From Bacteroides intestinalis (lineage in GTDB: Bacteria; Bacteroidota; Bacteroidia; Bacteroidales; Bacteroidaceae), in contig NZ_QRZF01000016.1 in NCBI RefSeq assembly GCF_003464595.1, positions 62,001-126,000 on the forward strand: a stretch of DNA of 64,000 bases. The letters run 5' to 3'. Below the pieces are notes generated by a model that was given only the letters and a program-made list of their open reading frames with translations, did not search any database and had not been told where the DNA came from. The position numbers and the translations under genes are program-made. Shown one piece after another: positions 48,109-58,804 of the stretch (its first letter is position 1; the number at the start of each line of letters is the position of its first letter).

Positions 48109-49548
48109 ATGGATTATTCCCAATTCCTCATTCTCAAAGAAGAGCTTTCGCTGATAGCGGTCATCGTTATCCTCTTCGTAGCCGACCTCTTTATGAGCCC
48201 TGATGCACATAAAAAGGATGGTAACCCACGACTCAACACCATGTTGCCCGTCGTGTTGCTCACGATACACACGCTGATTACGATCATACCCGGTCCGGCT
48301 GCCGATGCTTTCGGTGGTATGTACCATAATGCGCCGATACAAAGTATTGTGAAATCGATACTCAGTGTTGGTACGCTTATCGTCTTCCTGATGGCACACG
48401 AGTGGCTAAAACTGCCGGATACAATAATCAAACAGGGTGAATTCTATATGTTAACGCTCTGCACGCTGTTGGGTATGTATTTCATGATTTCCGCAGGTCA
48501 CTTCCTGATGTTCTTTATTGGACTGGAAACAGCAAGTATCCCAATGGCTGCGCTGGTCGCTTTTGATAAGTATCGCCACCACTCTGCTGAGGCCGGTGCC
48601 AAATACATTCTTACAGCACTCTTCTCAAGCGGACTGTTGCTATATGGTATTTCACTTATTTACGGCACAGTAGGCACACTTTACTTTGATGATATTCCGG
48701 CCCATCTAAACGGCAACGCCTTGCAGATAATGGCATTTGTATTCTTCTTCTCCGGTATGGGATTCAAGCTCTCGCTCGTACCCTTCCACCTCTGGACAGC
48801 CGACGTATATGAAGGTGCTCCGAGTGTGGTAACTGCTTACCTGAGTGTAATCTCCAAAGGATCGGCTGCTTTCGTGCTGCTGACAATTCTGATCAAGACG
48901 TTTGCTCCGATGATAGATCAGTGGCAGGAAGTACTCTACTGGGTTATTATAGCCTCTATCACCCTCGCCAACCTCTTTGCACTGCGCCAGGAAAACCTGA
49001 AACGACTGATGGCATTCTCCAGTATCTCGCAGGCAGGTTACATTATGTTGGGTGTCATTGCCGGTACACAACAAGGTATGGCATCATTGGTGTACTACAT
49101 ACTCATTTATATGTTTGCCAACCTCTCCGTATTTGCAGTAATCACGATTATTGCTTTGCGTGCCCAACGTTTCACACTTGAAGAATATAACGGACTGTAC
49201 AGCACCAATCCCAAGCTGGCGTTCCTTATGACGCTCGCTCTGTTCTCACTGGCAGGTATTCCTCCGTTTGCAGGTTTCTTCTCGAAGTTCTTTATCTTCG
49301 CAGCAGCCTTCCAAGGTGGTTTCCACTTGCTGGTGTTTATTGCACTGGTAAACACAATTATCTCACTCTATTACTATCTGAAGATTGTGAAATCTATGTA
49401 TATCAACAAGAGTGATGAGCCTATCGCTACTTTCCGTAGCGATAATTATACGCGTGCCAGCCTTGTCATCTGTACGCTCGGTATTATTGTATTGAGCCTT
49501 GCAAGCGTGGTTTATCAATCCATCGACAAGTTCTCGTTCGGACTATAA
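48109..49548 (+). CDS. nuoN: NADH-quinone oxidoreductase subunit N
   Basis: Start ATG 48109 gives 479 residues. This antiporter-like subunit carries [50 protein letters not shown] and [15 protein letters not shown]. It is the last gene of the operon; a terminator follows about 30 bases later. Confidence 0.95.
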   Translation: MDYSQFLILKEELSLIAVIVILFVADLFMSPDAHKKDGNPRLNTMLPVVLLTIHTLITIIPGPAADAFGGMYHNAPIQSIVKSILSVGTLIVFLMAHEWLKLPDTIIKQGEFYMLTLCTLLGMYFMISAGHFLMFFIGLETASIPMAALVAFDKYRHHSAEAGAKYILTALFSSGLLLYGISLIYGTVGTLYFDDIPAHLNGNALQIMAFVFFFSGMGFKLSLVPFHLWTADVYEGAPSVVTAYLSVISKGSAAFVLLTILIKTFAPMIDQWQEVLYWVIIASITLANLFALRQENLKRLMAFSSISQAGYIMLGVIAGTQQGMASLVYYILIYMFANLSVFAVITIIALRAQRFTLEEYNGLYSTNPKLAFLMTLALFSLAGIPPFAGFFSKFFIFAAAFQGGFHLLVFIALVNTIISLYYYLKIVKSMYINKSDEPIATFRSDNYTRASLVICTLGIIVLSLASVVYQSIDKFSFGL

Positions 49549-49575
49549 CGGACATTAATTCTTATTTCACTAAAG

Positions 49576-49616
49576 TGTGTACCGAGAGAATCAAATCTCC
49601 GGTACACATTTTTTTT
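49576..49616 (+). terminator. Intrinsic terminator of the nuo operon
   Basis: TGTGTACCG pairs with CGGTACACA around a loop that holds an inner GAGA/TCTC pairing, followed by eight T residues. Confidence 0.9.
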
Positions 49617-49641
49617 ATCGTTAGTATTAGGATAACAATGA

Positions 49642-52428
49642 TTATACCACCGGCAGAATAAACCAGAATGTGGAGCCTTTGCCCAGTTCACTGTCCACGC
49701 CAATGGTACCTCCTAACTGTTCGATGATACTTTTACTGATAGAAAGCCCCAGACCAGTGCCCTGTACAAATGAGTTCAGTTTCACAAAACGGTCAAATAT
49801 CTGCCTGCATGCCTCAGGAGCAATGCCAATACCTGTATCCGACACATATATTCGCAGATGATTTTCATCAGGTTTGTCGTATCCGATTTGAATACTGCCT
49901 GTTGAAGTAAACTTAATAGCATTATTTACGAAGTTAGAAATAACCTGATGCAGACGATTGGGATCACTTACAATCACAAATGACGGCAAGGTAGATTCAA
50001 AGATAAGTTCAACACCCGGTTTTACACGTAACTTCATAGCACGTGCAACATCTCCACACAAAGTTTTAACATCCAGTTCCCTGAATTTAAAATCAAAAGT
50101 GCCTGCCTCTATCTTTGATAAATCCAGAATATCAGAAATCAGTTGCAACAAGAGTTCATTGTTTTCCTCCACCATCTTAGAATACTCCTGTTTTTCTGCC
50201 TTATCTTCGGTCTCCACCAGCAAACTTGAGAAACCTACAATTGCATTCAGCGGTGTACGTATCTCATGGCTCATATTTGCCAGGAAAGCACTCTTCAGCC
50301 GGTCTGATTCTTCTGCCTTCTCCTTGGCTTCAATCAACTTCTGTTCCGTTTCCTTTAACTCGGTAATATCATAATTGACACCGATTAATTCAATCAAGCC
50401 ATTTGCCGGTTCATACCGGTTAAGTACCACATTCATGCGTACCCAATTCCACTGATTCAATGTTCCGGGTCTTAGTACACGCATTTCACTCTTGAAACTT
50501 TTAGCTTCCCCTTGTTTAGCCTTTTCGAAGAAAGCCAGTACACGTGCTCTGTCTTGCGGATGCATCTTATTATAAACACCCACAACCTCAGCCAATGAGG
50601 TATCTTCATCTTCACCCATATTCTTATACCACTGCTTAATAGCATATCCATCACGAGTAAGCAGATTCAATTTAGCATAGCCCACTTTGGCATAATCAGA
50701 AATCAGTAGGAAAAAGTTCTCAAAATCGCGGATACGATTAATAGAACTGATGCGTTCCGTATTATCAATATTGATAAGTACAAAACCACTACACTCGCCA
50801 CAACTGTCATATATTTTACTGACCTTAGTGTATAGTTCTATTCCTCCTTTCTTCTCCGATTCATAGTAGTCACTCACATTGGCAAATTCATAATCCTGTG
50901 AAAAGTCGAATTCATCTTCTACTTTCACTCTTTCACGGGCATCCAGCGGCACATTCGGATTTTCAAAGAAGTTCACACCAATTGTACTTGCTTTATCCTT
51001 GACTCCGAATATCTCCATATCTTTATTATTAAGATCAATCAGTATCCCATCCTTATCATAAATCTCCACACCTACAGGAATGTTGGAGAAAATGTTACGC
51101 AGTAGTTTCTCACTATGATCAAGTGCCGTATAAGTGCGACGCATTTCCGTAATATCGATGTAGAGACAAACCAGTTCATCTGGTTCAGGTGAATAAATAA
51201 TACAATGGCAAGTCTTACCTGAGTTCTCAAAATACTCATCCAGTTCCCGATGTCCCCCATGTTTGTGTATATCTGCAAGAAGGCGAAGTTTAATATCCAA
51301 TTTGTCAGGAGAATAGATTTCTGATGCAAAACGTCCTTTGTAAGCCTCTATAGGCGAACCGGATAAAACAGCGCTGAACTGATTTGCATCCGTAATGAGA
51401 TAATCATAAAGTACTCCTTCGTCATTGTAAAGAATGGAGAGCCGTACATACCCCATGGGCATATATGTATAGAGATTGGACAGAGTTTTGCGTTCCCGGT
51501 CGGCCTCATCTCTGGCAAGACGTAAACTGATACAAATATTAATGATGCTCGCTAAAGATGAAAACCATTGGTAATCCTCATTTGTCCATTTATAATGTCT
51601 GTCTACCAAGTCAATGCCAATATATCCCCATACTCGTTCAGTGTTCCGCAAAGGGACTACCATAAGCGATTTTATGTTTTGTACGGCAAGTATTTCATAT
51701 ACCTGATGGGCTTCGCGAGGCAGGTCTGACAAAGAACTCAATAAAATAGGTTTATCTTCCAGCATCTGCTTAAGCCACCACTCCATACCATTAGTCGGGA
51801 GAAATTGCAGCAAATCTATCTCCGGGGTCACACCATCGGCCACTACTTCATAGGTACAACTTTGAGTACGGTACTCGGCATCATTATACTCTACAATATA
51901 GACTCGTCCGCCATGAAAAAGTTCAAGCACATCTTTCAACACTCCCGAAATCACTTCACTCAAGCTTTTATCTTTCATAAAGTTACGCAAAGAGTGGGAT
52001 ACCGTATGTTGCCTGAACAACAACTCATTAAATTGTTTCAGAATATCATCAGACTGTGTTTTAGGGGTATCAACCAATTGAACAATACCGAATGCTTTCG
52101 GATGTCCATCTTCTGCCAACCATTTTTCTCCTAAACGGGAGCGAATCCAGACAATACCTCGTGTAGAATAAACGGGAAAGGTTTGTTCATAAACTTCGAT
52201 TTCTTCTATCGAAAGCAACTCACGCGTAATGCGACAACGATAATCTTCGCGAATTAATTCACCGAACTGCTGAAAAGTCATGGTATTATCTTCCAAGCCG
52301 AACAAATTACAAACATATTCGGAACAAAGATATTCCCCGGTAGCGAAATCTGCTTCCCACCAACCTATTTGTCCAACAGATGAAAGGAGCTGAAAACGTT
52401 TTGCCTCATGTGATTGGTTGTCACTCAT
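49642..52428 (-). CDS. Orphan cytoplasmic PAS/GAF sensor histidine kinase
   Basis: This 928-residue protein has no membrane segment. It begins with a PAS domain ([24 protein letters not shown]), a GAF domain at about 180-320, two or three further PAS domains (around 330-450, 450-570, 570-700) and ends with HisKA (His721 in [10 protein letters not shown]) and HATPase ([21 protein letters not shown]). It therefore senses an intracellular signal or redox state. No receiver domain is attached and no response regulator is adjacent. A -7 box TATCTTTG lies at 52468-52461. Confidence 0.93.
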   Translation of the reverse strand: MSDNQSHEAKRFQLLSSVGQIGWWEADFATGEYLCSEYVCNLFGLEDNTMTFQQFGELIREDYRCRITRELLSIEEIEVYEQTFPVYSTRGIVWIRSRLGEKWLAEDGHPKAFGIVQLVDTPKTQSDDILKQFNELLFRQHTVSHSLRNFMKDKSLSEVISGVLKDVLELFHGGRVYIVEYNDAEYRTQSCTYEVVADGVTPEIDLLQFLPTNGMEWWLKQMLEDKPILLSSLSDLPREAHQVYEILAVQNIKSLMVVPLRNTERVWGYIGIDLVDRHYKWTNEDYQWFSSLASIINICISLRLARDEADRERKTLSNLYTYMPMGYVRLSILYNDEGVLYDYLITDANQFSAVLSGSPIEAYKGRFASEIYSPDKLDIKLRLLADIHKHGGHRELDEYFENSGKTCHCIIYSPEPDELVCLYIDITEMRRTYTALDHSEKLLRNIFSNIPVGVEIYDKDGILIDLNNKDMEIFGVKDKASTIGVNFFENPNVPLDARERVKVEDEFDFSQDYEFANVSDYYESEKKGGIELYTKVSKIYDSCGECSGFVLINIDNTERISSINRIRDFENFFLLISDYAKVGYAKLNLLTRDGYAIKQWYKNMGEDEDTSLAEVVGVYNKMHPQDRARVLAFFEKAKQGEAKSFKSEMRVLRPGTLNQWNWVRMNVVLNRYEPANGLIELIGVNYDITELKETEQKLIEAKEKAEESDRLKSAFLANMSHEIRTPLNAIVGFSSLLVETEDKAEKQEYSKMVEENNELLLQLISDILDLSKIEAGTFDFKFRELDVKTLCGDVARAMKLRVKPGVELIFESTLPSFVIVSDPNRLHQVISNFVNNAIKFTSTGSIQIGYDKPDENHLRIYVSDTGIGIAPEACRQIFDRFVKLNSFVQGTGLGLSISKSIIEQLGGTIGVDSELGKGSTFWFILPVV

Positions 52429-52460
52429 ACGATTCGTGTTTTTAATATTCTAAAATAACA

Positions 52461-52468
52461 CAAAGATA
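52461..52468 (-). promoter_or_regulatory. -7 box for the PAS/GAF kinase
   Basis: TATCTTTG on the minus strand matches TAnnTTTG and lies 33 bases before ATG 52428. Confidence 0.6.
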
Positions 52469-52582
52469 ATGCTTACTTATTAATTTCTGTCCTATTCCTA
52501 CTAACAAAAAAAAGAAAGTTTAAAACCAGCAGCTACATGAGTCTAATAAACGTTTGATCATTTTTGTAGGGTTTTGAGGGAA

Positions 52583-52674
52583 AGTTGACGAGTTAACAAG
52601 TTGACAAGGGGACAAGGTTCCATGCGGCACAGAAGCATTGCGCAGCCCCTTGTTCCCTTGTCAACTCGTCAACT
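52583..52674. repeat. Inverted repeat of GTTGACAAG units upstream of the TonB receptor
   Basis: The left arm (52583-52617) and right arm (52648-52674) pair over 27 bases with one mismatch, and the left arm contains one extra 8-base unit (AACAAGTT). The loop contains CCATGCGGCA. It lies in the 417-base gap between the kinase and the receptor; the rest of the gap holds only the two promoters. Confidence 0.85.
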
Positions 52675-52812
52675 GGTTTCCTTCCTTTCTATACAGTAAT
52701 AAAGCAAATATCGGTACACTCCCCCTAACATCACCTCACCTTGTTATCAAATTGTAACCTAATTGAGAATCAATTGTATGACATGTGTATTACGGTTGTA
52801 ATTCCGTTGCCG

Positions 52813-52820
52813 CATCTTTG
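52813..52820 (+). promoter_or_regulatory. -7 box for the TonB receptor-lipoprotein operon
   Basis: CATCTTTG (one mismatch to TAnnTTTG, followed by C) lies 26 bases before ATG 52846. Confidence 0.45.
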
Positions 52821-52845
52821 CACCGGAAACAAGAAACGATAAAAG

Positions 52846-55650
52846 ATGAGCATGAAACTGGATTTAGGAAAAGTATTTTTCTTCATTTTATTACTGGTAC
52901 TTTCCACCATGACCGCCCTGGCTGGAAACATCAAAGGAACCGTTCTCGACAAGCAGACGAAAGAGCCGCTGACCGGAGCTACCATACAGATAACCGGGAC
53001 AGCGCAGGGGGTAGTAGCCGACATCGACGGTAACTATACGCTGAATGTAAAAGACGGTACATACACCATAGCCGTGAGATATATAGGATACAAAGATATC
53101 CTGCTCAACAGTGTAAAAGTTAAGGCCGAAACTGTGCTGAACTTTGAGTTGGAAAGTGATGCACAAGCATTAGGCGAAGTCTCCGTCACCGCACAAGCCA
53201 AACGGAATAACGAGGTAGCACTCATACAGGAACAACGCCGCAGCCTTGTGGTACAGAGTGGGGTTTCCGCCCAACAAATAGCTAAAACCCAGGACAGCAA
53301 TGCCTCGGAAGTCATCCGTCGCGTCCCCGGCATCAGCATCATTGATGAAAAGTTTGTAATGGTGCGCGGCCTGTCGCAGCGGTACAATAATGTATGGATG
53401 AACGGTAGTGCCGTGCCCAGTTCGGAAGCCGATTCACGCGCCTTTTCATTCGACATCATCCCCAGTTCACAACTGGATAATATGGTAATCGTAAAAAGCC
53501 CCGCCCCGGAATATCCCGCAGACTTCACAGGCGGATTCATCCTGATAAATACCAAAGATATGCCCAGCGAAAACAGCTTCAACATATCAGTAGGAGGAGC
53601 TATCAATGACCAGACGCACTTCAAAGACTTTCGTAAAGCCAAGGGTAGCAGCATGGACTGGCTCGGCTTCGGAAACGGTTTCCGTAGTCTGGATGCCGGT
53701 ATGAAAGGCACACTGAACATGTATCCCGGATATGAAACCGGAAACACAGCCCGCATAAATGTATTGAACAATGGTTTCAACAACGACTGGACACTGAAAA
53801 CCATCAAACCCGTAGGGGACTTAAAACTGAATATGGCATACAACCGCAAGTGGGAAACCGAAAGCGGACGTGCCATCGGTATGCTGGCTGCTGTGAACTA
53901 CAGCAATTCCTATAAGACCTATCTCGATATGGAAAACTCTCTCTATGGTCCTTATGATACCAACAATGACAAATACGTCTATCTGCGGAAAGCAACGGAC
54001 AACCAGTACAGCAATGATATCCGCCTCGGTGCCCTGCTGAATCTCACCTTCCAGCCGCGCAACAGCAACCATCGCTATGAATTCAAGAATATCTTCAACC
54101 AGATCTCCAAAGACCGCTACTCGGAACGTACAGGTTTCAACGCACAACCGGACAACATCAACAACATGGAGTATTACTACTCCAGCCGTACCACTTACAA
54201 CACCCAGTTCACAGGCAGGCACAGCTTTGATGACAGCCGTTTCGACTGGAGTGTGGGTTATGCTTACGCCAACCGTAACCTGCCGGACCGTCGCCTCATT
54301 GAACGTACCGACCGCACCAACGAAACCATGGGTATCTACCGCATCAGCCGTGAATTCACCAAACTGGACGAGCACATCGGCTCGGCAAATATAAATTATC
54401 GCCAGGACTTCCAGTTCGGTGACATCGCCCCTACCCTGAAAGCCGGCGCTTATGGTGAGTATCGTACACGTACCTACAACACCCGCCAGTTCCAGTACGG
54501 CTGGCAACCGAATAACAGTCTGCCTAAGGGATTCCAGTTTGACAATGATGTGGCAAACAATGTATTGATAGACTCCAACTATGGAATTGACAAGCTCTAC
54601 ATGCAGGAAGAAGTGAACTACATGAATAACTATGAGGGCAAAAACACTCAATTGTCCGGTTATGTCGGCATCAACGTTCCGATAGGTTCCTTCAGCTTCT
54701 ACGCCGGAGCACGCTATGAATATGCCCGTCAGGAACTGATTATGAACACCCGTTCGTATGAGGAAAGCCTGCAAAGCACTTTCTATGACTATAAAGACCT
54801 GTTCCCTTCCGTCAATGCCACTTACAAACTGAGTGAAAAGCATCAGTTCCGCCTGGCTTACGGTAAATCGGTAAACCGTCCTGAGTTCCGCGAACTGTCC
54901 ACTTCCGTTTACTATGATTTCGACCTGGGAAGCAGTGTCATGGGGAATTCATCCCTGCAGGCAGCTTACATACAGAACGTAGACTTGCGCTACGAATGGT
55001 ATCCCAGCAACGGTGAACAAGTTTCCATTGCCCTGTTCTACAAACATTTCGAAAATCCCATTGAATGGACCTACACCATGTCGGGAGGAACCGACCCGAT
55101 CTACTCTTACGTCAACGCCAAAGGCGCCAACAACTACGGTATCGAAGTAGATATCCGCAAGAATCTCGACTTCATCGGTATGCGTAATTTCAGTTTCTCA
55201 TTCAATGGCGCATGGATCAAGAGCAAAGTACAGTTTAAAGAAGGAGGCAATAATATAGACCGTCCCATGCAGGGGCAATCGCCGTACCTCATCAACACGG
55301 GGCTCTTCTATAACAATCCGGATAAGGGATGGAATGCCGCCGTACTCTACAACCGTATCGGAAAACGTATCATCGGTGTAGGCAACCGCTACGGCAGTTC
55401 TTCCGAAGGTGATGCACGCAACATACCAAACTCTTACGAAATGCCGCGCAACAGTATCGACCTTTCGGCAAGCAAAAAATTTGGCAAACTGGAAATAAAG
55501 GCTACCGTACGCGACTTGTTGGCCGAACGCTACTACTTCAAGCAGTTTGAAGACGTCACCGTAAACGGACAAGCCCGCACCATTGAAGAGGTGACCCGCA
55601 GTTACAAACCGGGAAGAAGCTACAACCTAGCCATAGCCTATAGCTTCTGA
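52846..55650 (+). CDS. TonB-dependent outer-membrane receptor
   Basis: This 934-residue protein has a signal peptide, a CarboxypepD_reg-like domain at about 26-105 (GNIKGTVLDKQTKEPLTGATI), a plug domain with ASEVIRRVPGISI and VRGLSQRYNNVWMNG, and an outer-membrane beta-barrel ending in YSF. It lacks the SusC motif and has no SusD beside it, so it is a substrate-specific receptor of another type. It is followed by a secreted Gly/Asn-rich lipoprotein 76 bases later. The substrate cannot be told from sequence; proteins of this pairing have been tied to nutrient limitation in Bacteroidetes, which I cannot confirm here. Confidence 0.88.
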   Translation: MSMKLDLGKVFFFILLLVLSTMTALAGNIKGTVLDKQTKEPLTGATIQITGTAQGVVADIDGNYTLNVKDGTYTIAVRYIGYKDILLNSVKVKAETVLNFELESDAQALGEVSVTAQAKRNNEVALIQEQRRSLVVQSGVSAQQIAKTQDSNASEVIRRVPGISIIDEKFVMVRGLSQRYNNVWMNGSAVPSSEADSRAFSFDIIPSSQLDNMVIVKSPAPEYPADFTGGFILINTKDMPSENSFNISVGGAINDQTHFKDFRKAKGSSMDWLGFGNGFRSLDAGMKGTLNMYPGYETGNTARINVLNNGFNNDWTLKTIKPVGDLKLNMAYNRKWETESGRAIGMLAAVNYSNSYKTYLDMENSLYGPYDTNNDKYVYLRKATDNQYSNDIRLGALLNLTFQPRNSNHRYEFKNIFNQISKDRYSERTGFNAQPDNINNMEYYYSSRTTYNTQFTGRHSFDDSRFDWSVGYAYANRNLPDRRLIERTDRTNETMGIYRISREFTKLDEHIGSANINYRQDFQFGDIAPTLKAGAYGEYRTRTYNTRQFQYGWQPNNSLPKGFQFDNDVANNVLIDSNYGIDKLYMQEEVNYMNNYEGKNTQLSGYVGINVPIGSFSFYAGARYEYARQELIMNTRSYEESLQSTFYDYKDLFPSVNATYKLSEKHQFRLAYGKSVNRPEFRELSTSVYYDFDLGSSVMGNSSLQAAYIQNVDLRYEWYPSNGEQVSIALFYKHFENPIEWTYTMSGGTDPIYSYVNAKGANNYGIEVDIRKNLDFIGMRNFSFSFNGAWIKSKVQFKEGGNNIDRPMQGQSPYLINTGLFYNNPDKGWNAAVLYNRIGKRIIGVGNRYGSSSEGDARNIPNSYEMPRNSIDLSASKKFGKLEIKATVRDLLAERYYFKQFEDVTVNGQARTIEEVTRSYKPGRSYNLAIAYSF

Positions 55651-55726
55651 TACCCCACCCTTTCAGTTTATAAAGTACTAACAATACCTGAACATAAAGA
55701 AGTTTAATTCCCAAATTAAGAAAAGT

Positions 55727-57241
55727 ATGAAAATGGAAATTAAGAAGTTTGGCTGGATCATTATGATGTGTGCAGCCATTGCAATTGGAAATGTGATGTC
55801 TTCCTGTTCTGACGACACCAATGGAGAGAATGGTGGAAACGGAGGAAATGGAAACGGAAACGGCAGTACAGACCCCGAAGTGACCTATGATGGTACAACA
55901 GCCTACAGCAAAGGTGTCCTATTCAAAGATGGAACAGAACTGGGCAATGGCGATCAACACTTCGTATTCACCGGTGATGTAACTCTGGAAAAAGGAACCT
56001 ACCTGCTGAAAGGTTGGGTATATGTAGCCGATGGCGCTAAACTGAAAATTCCCGCAGGCACTATTATCAAGGGTGACAAACAGACAATGGCGGCCCTCAT
56101 TATAGAACCGGGTGGATATGTAGAAATGAAAGGAACCAAGGAAGCCCCTATTGTCATGACTTCCGAGGAGGCTCCCGGACAGCGCAGACCGGGTGACTGG
56201 GGTGGTTTAATCATTTGCGGTAAAGCTAAAAACAACCAGGGTACACAGCAAATAGAAGGCGGGCCACGCACCATACACGGAGGCAGCAACGATGCCGACA
56301 ATTCCGGTATCTTCCAGTATATCCGCGTTGAGTTTGCAGGTTATCCCTTTGAAACAGACAAAGAGATCAACGGTATTACATTCGGCTCCGTGGGTAGTGG
56401 TACCACCATCGACCACTTACAGGTATCGTACTCTAACGATGACTCTTTCGAATGGTTCGGTGGCGCAGTGAACTGCAAATATCTGGTAGCTTATAAAGGT
56501 TGGGACGATGAATTCGATACAGATAACGGCTTCAGCGGAACTGTACAATACTGCCTGTCTATCCGTGACCCGCGCATTGCCGACACATCGCAATCCAATG
56601 GCTTCGAAAGCGATAACAACGGAACAGGTGCAGATATCGCTCCATTCACAACTGCAACATTCAAGAATGTAACGTTCATCGGTCCGATGGCTGCCAAGAA
56701 CACTGATTTCCAGAACACTTCCGAATACATCACTGCCGGTGACATGTACCCGGATAATAAATCCAAGCTGGGTCTGTTCCAGTCCGCCATGCAGATACGT
56801 CGCAGCAGTAAGCTGAGCTGCGAAAATACATTGGCAGTAGGTTATCCTATCGGTCTGATTGTGGATGGCGAAAAAGGAAACACGGTTCAATATTCTAAAA
56901 ACGGCGATTTCCATCTGAAGAATATCATCTTTGCCGGTATGGGTGTAGTTGGCTCGGACAATAATAAGAAATACGAAGATTATCTCTACAACAGAGAGAC
57001 CGGAACGTATGATGAAAGCCAGGTTTCTTATTCACACACTTTCTTCAAGAGTGAGGCTTCGAACAAAGTAATGACTGAAGCTGAACTGGGATTGGCTGAC
57101 CCGATGAATACCGGTCAGAATTACTGCCCCGCTACGGCTATCATGGGAACTGACGGAAACTATATCGGTGCTTTCCGCGACACGAATGATAATTGGCTGG
57201 AAGGCTGGACGAACTTCGACCCACAAAACACAGTATATTAA
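55727..57241 (+). CDS. Secreted lipoprotein with beta-helix-like repeats
   Basis: This 504-residue protein has a lipoprotein signal (VMSSC, acylated Cys27), then a Gly/Asn-rich linker at about 34-48 and a repetitive beta-rich body (KLKIPAGTIIKG, GGLIICGKAKN, GIFQYIRVEFAGYPF, DEFDTDNGFSGTVQYC). It is probably an outer-membrane surface protein and partner of the TonB receptor upstream, with which it is co-transcribed. I do not recognise a specific function. A strong terminator follows the stop by about 46 bases. Confidence 0.85.
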   Translation: MKMEIKKFGWIIMMCAAIAIGNVMSSCSDDTNGENGGNGGNGNGNGSTDPEVTYDGTTAYSKGVLFKDGTELGNGDQHFVFTGDVTLEKGTYLLKGWVYVADGAKLKIPAGTIIKGDKQTMAALIIEPGGYVEMKGTKEAPIVMTSEEAPGQRRPGDWGGLIICGKAKNNQGTQQIEGGPRTIHGGSNDADNSGIFQYIRVEFAGYPFETDKEINGITFGSVGSGTTIDHLQVSYSNDDSFEWFGGAVNCKYLVAYKGWDDEFDTDNGFSGTVQYCLSIRDPRIADTSQSNGFESDNNGTGADIAPFTTATFKNVTFIGPMAAKNTDFQNTSEYITAGDMYPDNKSKLGLFQSAMQIRRSSKLSCENTLAVGYPIGLIVDGEKGNTVQYSKNGDFHLKNIIFAGMGVVGSDNNKKYEDYLYNRETGTYDESQVSYSHTFFKSEASNKVMTEAELGLADPMNTGQNYCPATAIMGTDGNYIGAFRDTNDNWLEGWTNFDPQNTVY

Positions 57242-57287
57242 TCACTCATTGAAATTCACACGCCGAAGCTAAGCTTCTACAAAAGCA

Positions 57288-57326
57288 ACGCCGGACAGTT
57301 CTTCTGAACTTGTCCGGCGTTTACTA
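57288..57326 (+). terminator. Intrinsic terminator after the lipoprotein gene
   Basis: A perfect 10-bp stem ACGCCGGACA (57288-57297) pairs with TGTCCGGCGT (57311-57320), with an inner GTTC/GAAC pairing in the loop. Confidence 0.85.
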
Positions 57327-57368
57327 ATATCAGGGAACTACAAGATCGATTTCTTCTCACTATAGCAA

Positions 57369-57470
57369 GAATATATTCTCACCGCATTGAGAATATATTC
57401 TCATCGTATTGAGTATTCTTTCTCATCGCAATGAGAATACATTCTCAACATAGTGAGAAAGCCGAGAATT
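57369..57470. repeat. 22-bp-periodic palindromic array (GAGAATATATTCTC)
   Basis: Palindromic cores starting at 57369, 57391, 57413 and 57435 (GAATATATTCTC, the same, GTATTCTTTCTC, GAATACATTCTC) are exactly 22 bases apart; a decayed fifth copy starts near 57457. Spacers are CACCGCATT-like. It fills the space between the convergent lipoprotein and MscS genes and ends about 15 bases from the mscS stop. Confidence 0.85.
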
Positions 57471-57485
57471 CAAGAGCCTTTCGTC

Positions 57486-58739
57486 TCAATTAAGCCTTTC
57501 ACGGAAATCTTCACCGGACGGTGACTGGAATACGTGCAGATCAAACTCTGAAATAATAGCCAACAGATGGTCGAAAACGTCAGATTGCAAGTCTTCATAA
57601 GGTATCCAGGATGTGGTTGCAGAAAAGAAATACAGTTCCAACGGTATACCGTGATCGGTAGGTTGAAGCTGACGCACCATACAGGTCATATCATGATTTA
57701 CACCCGGATGGCTCTTCAAGTAACAATTCAGGTAAGCACGAAAGACGCCGAGATTCGTCTGGCGACGACCGTTCACAAGGATGGAGTTGTCAATATGATG
57801 CTCTTCATTATACTCCTTTATCACTTGTTCCGTCTGCTCAACGTAGTTTGCCAAGAGCTGTATCTTGCGATACTTTGCCAACATTTCGGGAGTACAGAAC
57901 CGTACACTGTTCATATCGATATTGATAGAACGCTTGATGCGGCGTCCGCCACTCTCCTGCATACCACGCCAATTTTGGAAAGAGTCGCTTACAAGCAGGT
58001 AAGGAGGAATAGTAGTGATGGTCTTGTCGAAATTACGCACCTTCACCGTGTTCAATGACACTTCTATGACGTCACCGTCCGCTCCATACTTAGGCATGGT
58101 GATCCAGTCTCCCACCTTCAGCATATTGTTGGCAGAAAGTTGCACACCGGAAACAAAGCCCATGATACTGTCTTTGAACACTAACATCAACACGGCAGCC
58201 GAAGCTCCCAGACCGGTGAGCAATACACCGGGTGAACGGTCAATCAGTATGCTGACAACGATGATACCCCCGACAAAATAAAGAATGACCTGCACTGTCT
58301 GCAAGAGTCCCTTCAAAGGGCGGTCGCGAAACTGTTCCTTCTCGCTATATACGGTATAAACCGCAGTAAGCAAAGCGCTGATAAAGCTAAGAAACATTAT
58401 AATAATAAAGATGAGGCAGAAACGCATAATAAGCGCCAACGTTGCCGATCCCGCATCGGAAAAAGCCAGGGGCAGCAGGATATAAATAAGAATAGGTGCC
58501 ACCATGCGGCTAAGGTGCACCATCACCTTCCGGTCGAAAACAATGTCATCCCAGGTAGCTTTTGTTTGTTTTACCAAACGCGAAACGACTTTCAGCAAGA
58601 TCTTCCGGCAAATGGAATCTGCCAGATAAGCCACCAGGAGAACTCCCAGAAATGCTATAAATTGATCTAACTGGTCGGCCAATGACTGGCTGAAACCTAA
58701 AGTCTGAAGTCCTTCGTTAATTTGTTGTACAATGCTCAT
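57486..58739 (-). CDS. Mechanosensitive ion channel of the MscS family (YbdG-like)
   Basis: This 417-residue inner-membrane protein has about five membrane segments. The pore-lining helix and beta-domain are recognisable: TGLGASAAVLMLVFKDSIMGFVSGVQL around 180-207 and VGDWITMPKYGADGDVIEVSLNTVKVRNFD after it. It releases solutes on hypo-osmotic shock. It lies 65 bases downstream of the DUF4435 gene on the same strand, so it may be read with the ATPase-DUF4435 pair. Confidence 0.9.
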   Translation of the reverse strand: MSIVQQINEGLQTLGFSQSLADQLDQFIAFLGVLLVAYLADSICRKILLKVVSRLVKQTKATWDDIVFDRKVMVHLSRMVAPILIYILLPLAFSDAGSATLALIMRFCLIFIIIMFLSFISALLTAVYTVYSEKEQFRDRPLKGLLQTVQVILYFVGGIIVVSILIDRSPGVLLTGLGASAAVLMLVFKDSIMGFVSGVQLSANNMLKVGDWITMPKYGADGDVIEVSLNTVKVRNFDKTITTIPPYLLVSDSFQNWRGMQESGGRRIKRSINIDMNSVRFCTPEMLAKYRKIQLLANYVEQTEQVIKEYNEEHHIDNSILVNGRRQTNLGVFRAYLNCYLKSHPGVNHDMTCMVRQLQPTDHGIPLELYFFSATTSWIPYEDLQSDVFDHLLAIISEFDLHVFQSPSGEDFRERLN

Positions 58740-58804
58740 GATAGTAAGGGGATTATTATTAATAAATACATCTGCTACTTGTCACTTTTGTAGCTCGTCT
58801 CTCG

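Noticed and set aside
52429..52845. Cobalamin or other riboswitch upstream of the TonB receptor
   Set aside because: The gap holds an inverted repeat and promoters only; no riboswitch core was recognised and the leader after the -7 box is too short.
53821..54843. Long minus-strand open frames inside the TonB receptor (also 53034-53876)
   Set aside because: They lie wholly opposite a well-supported gene and their translations have no coherent domain; they are reading-frame shadows.
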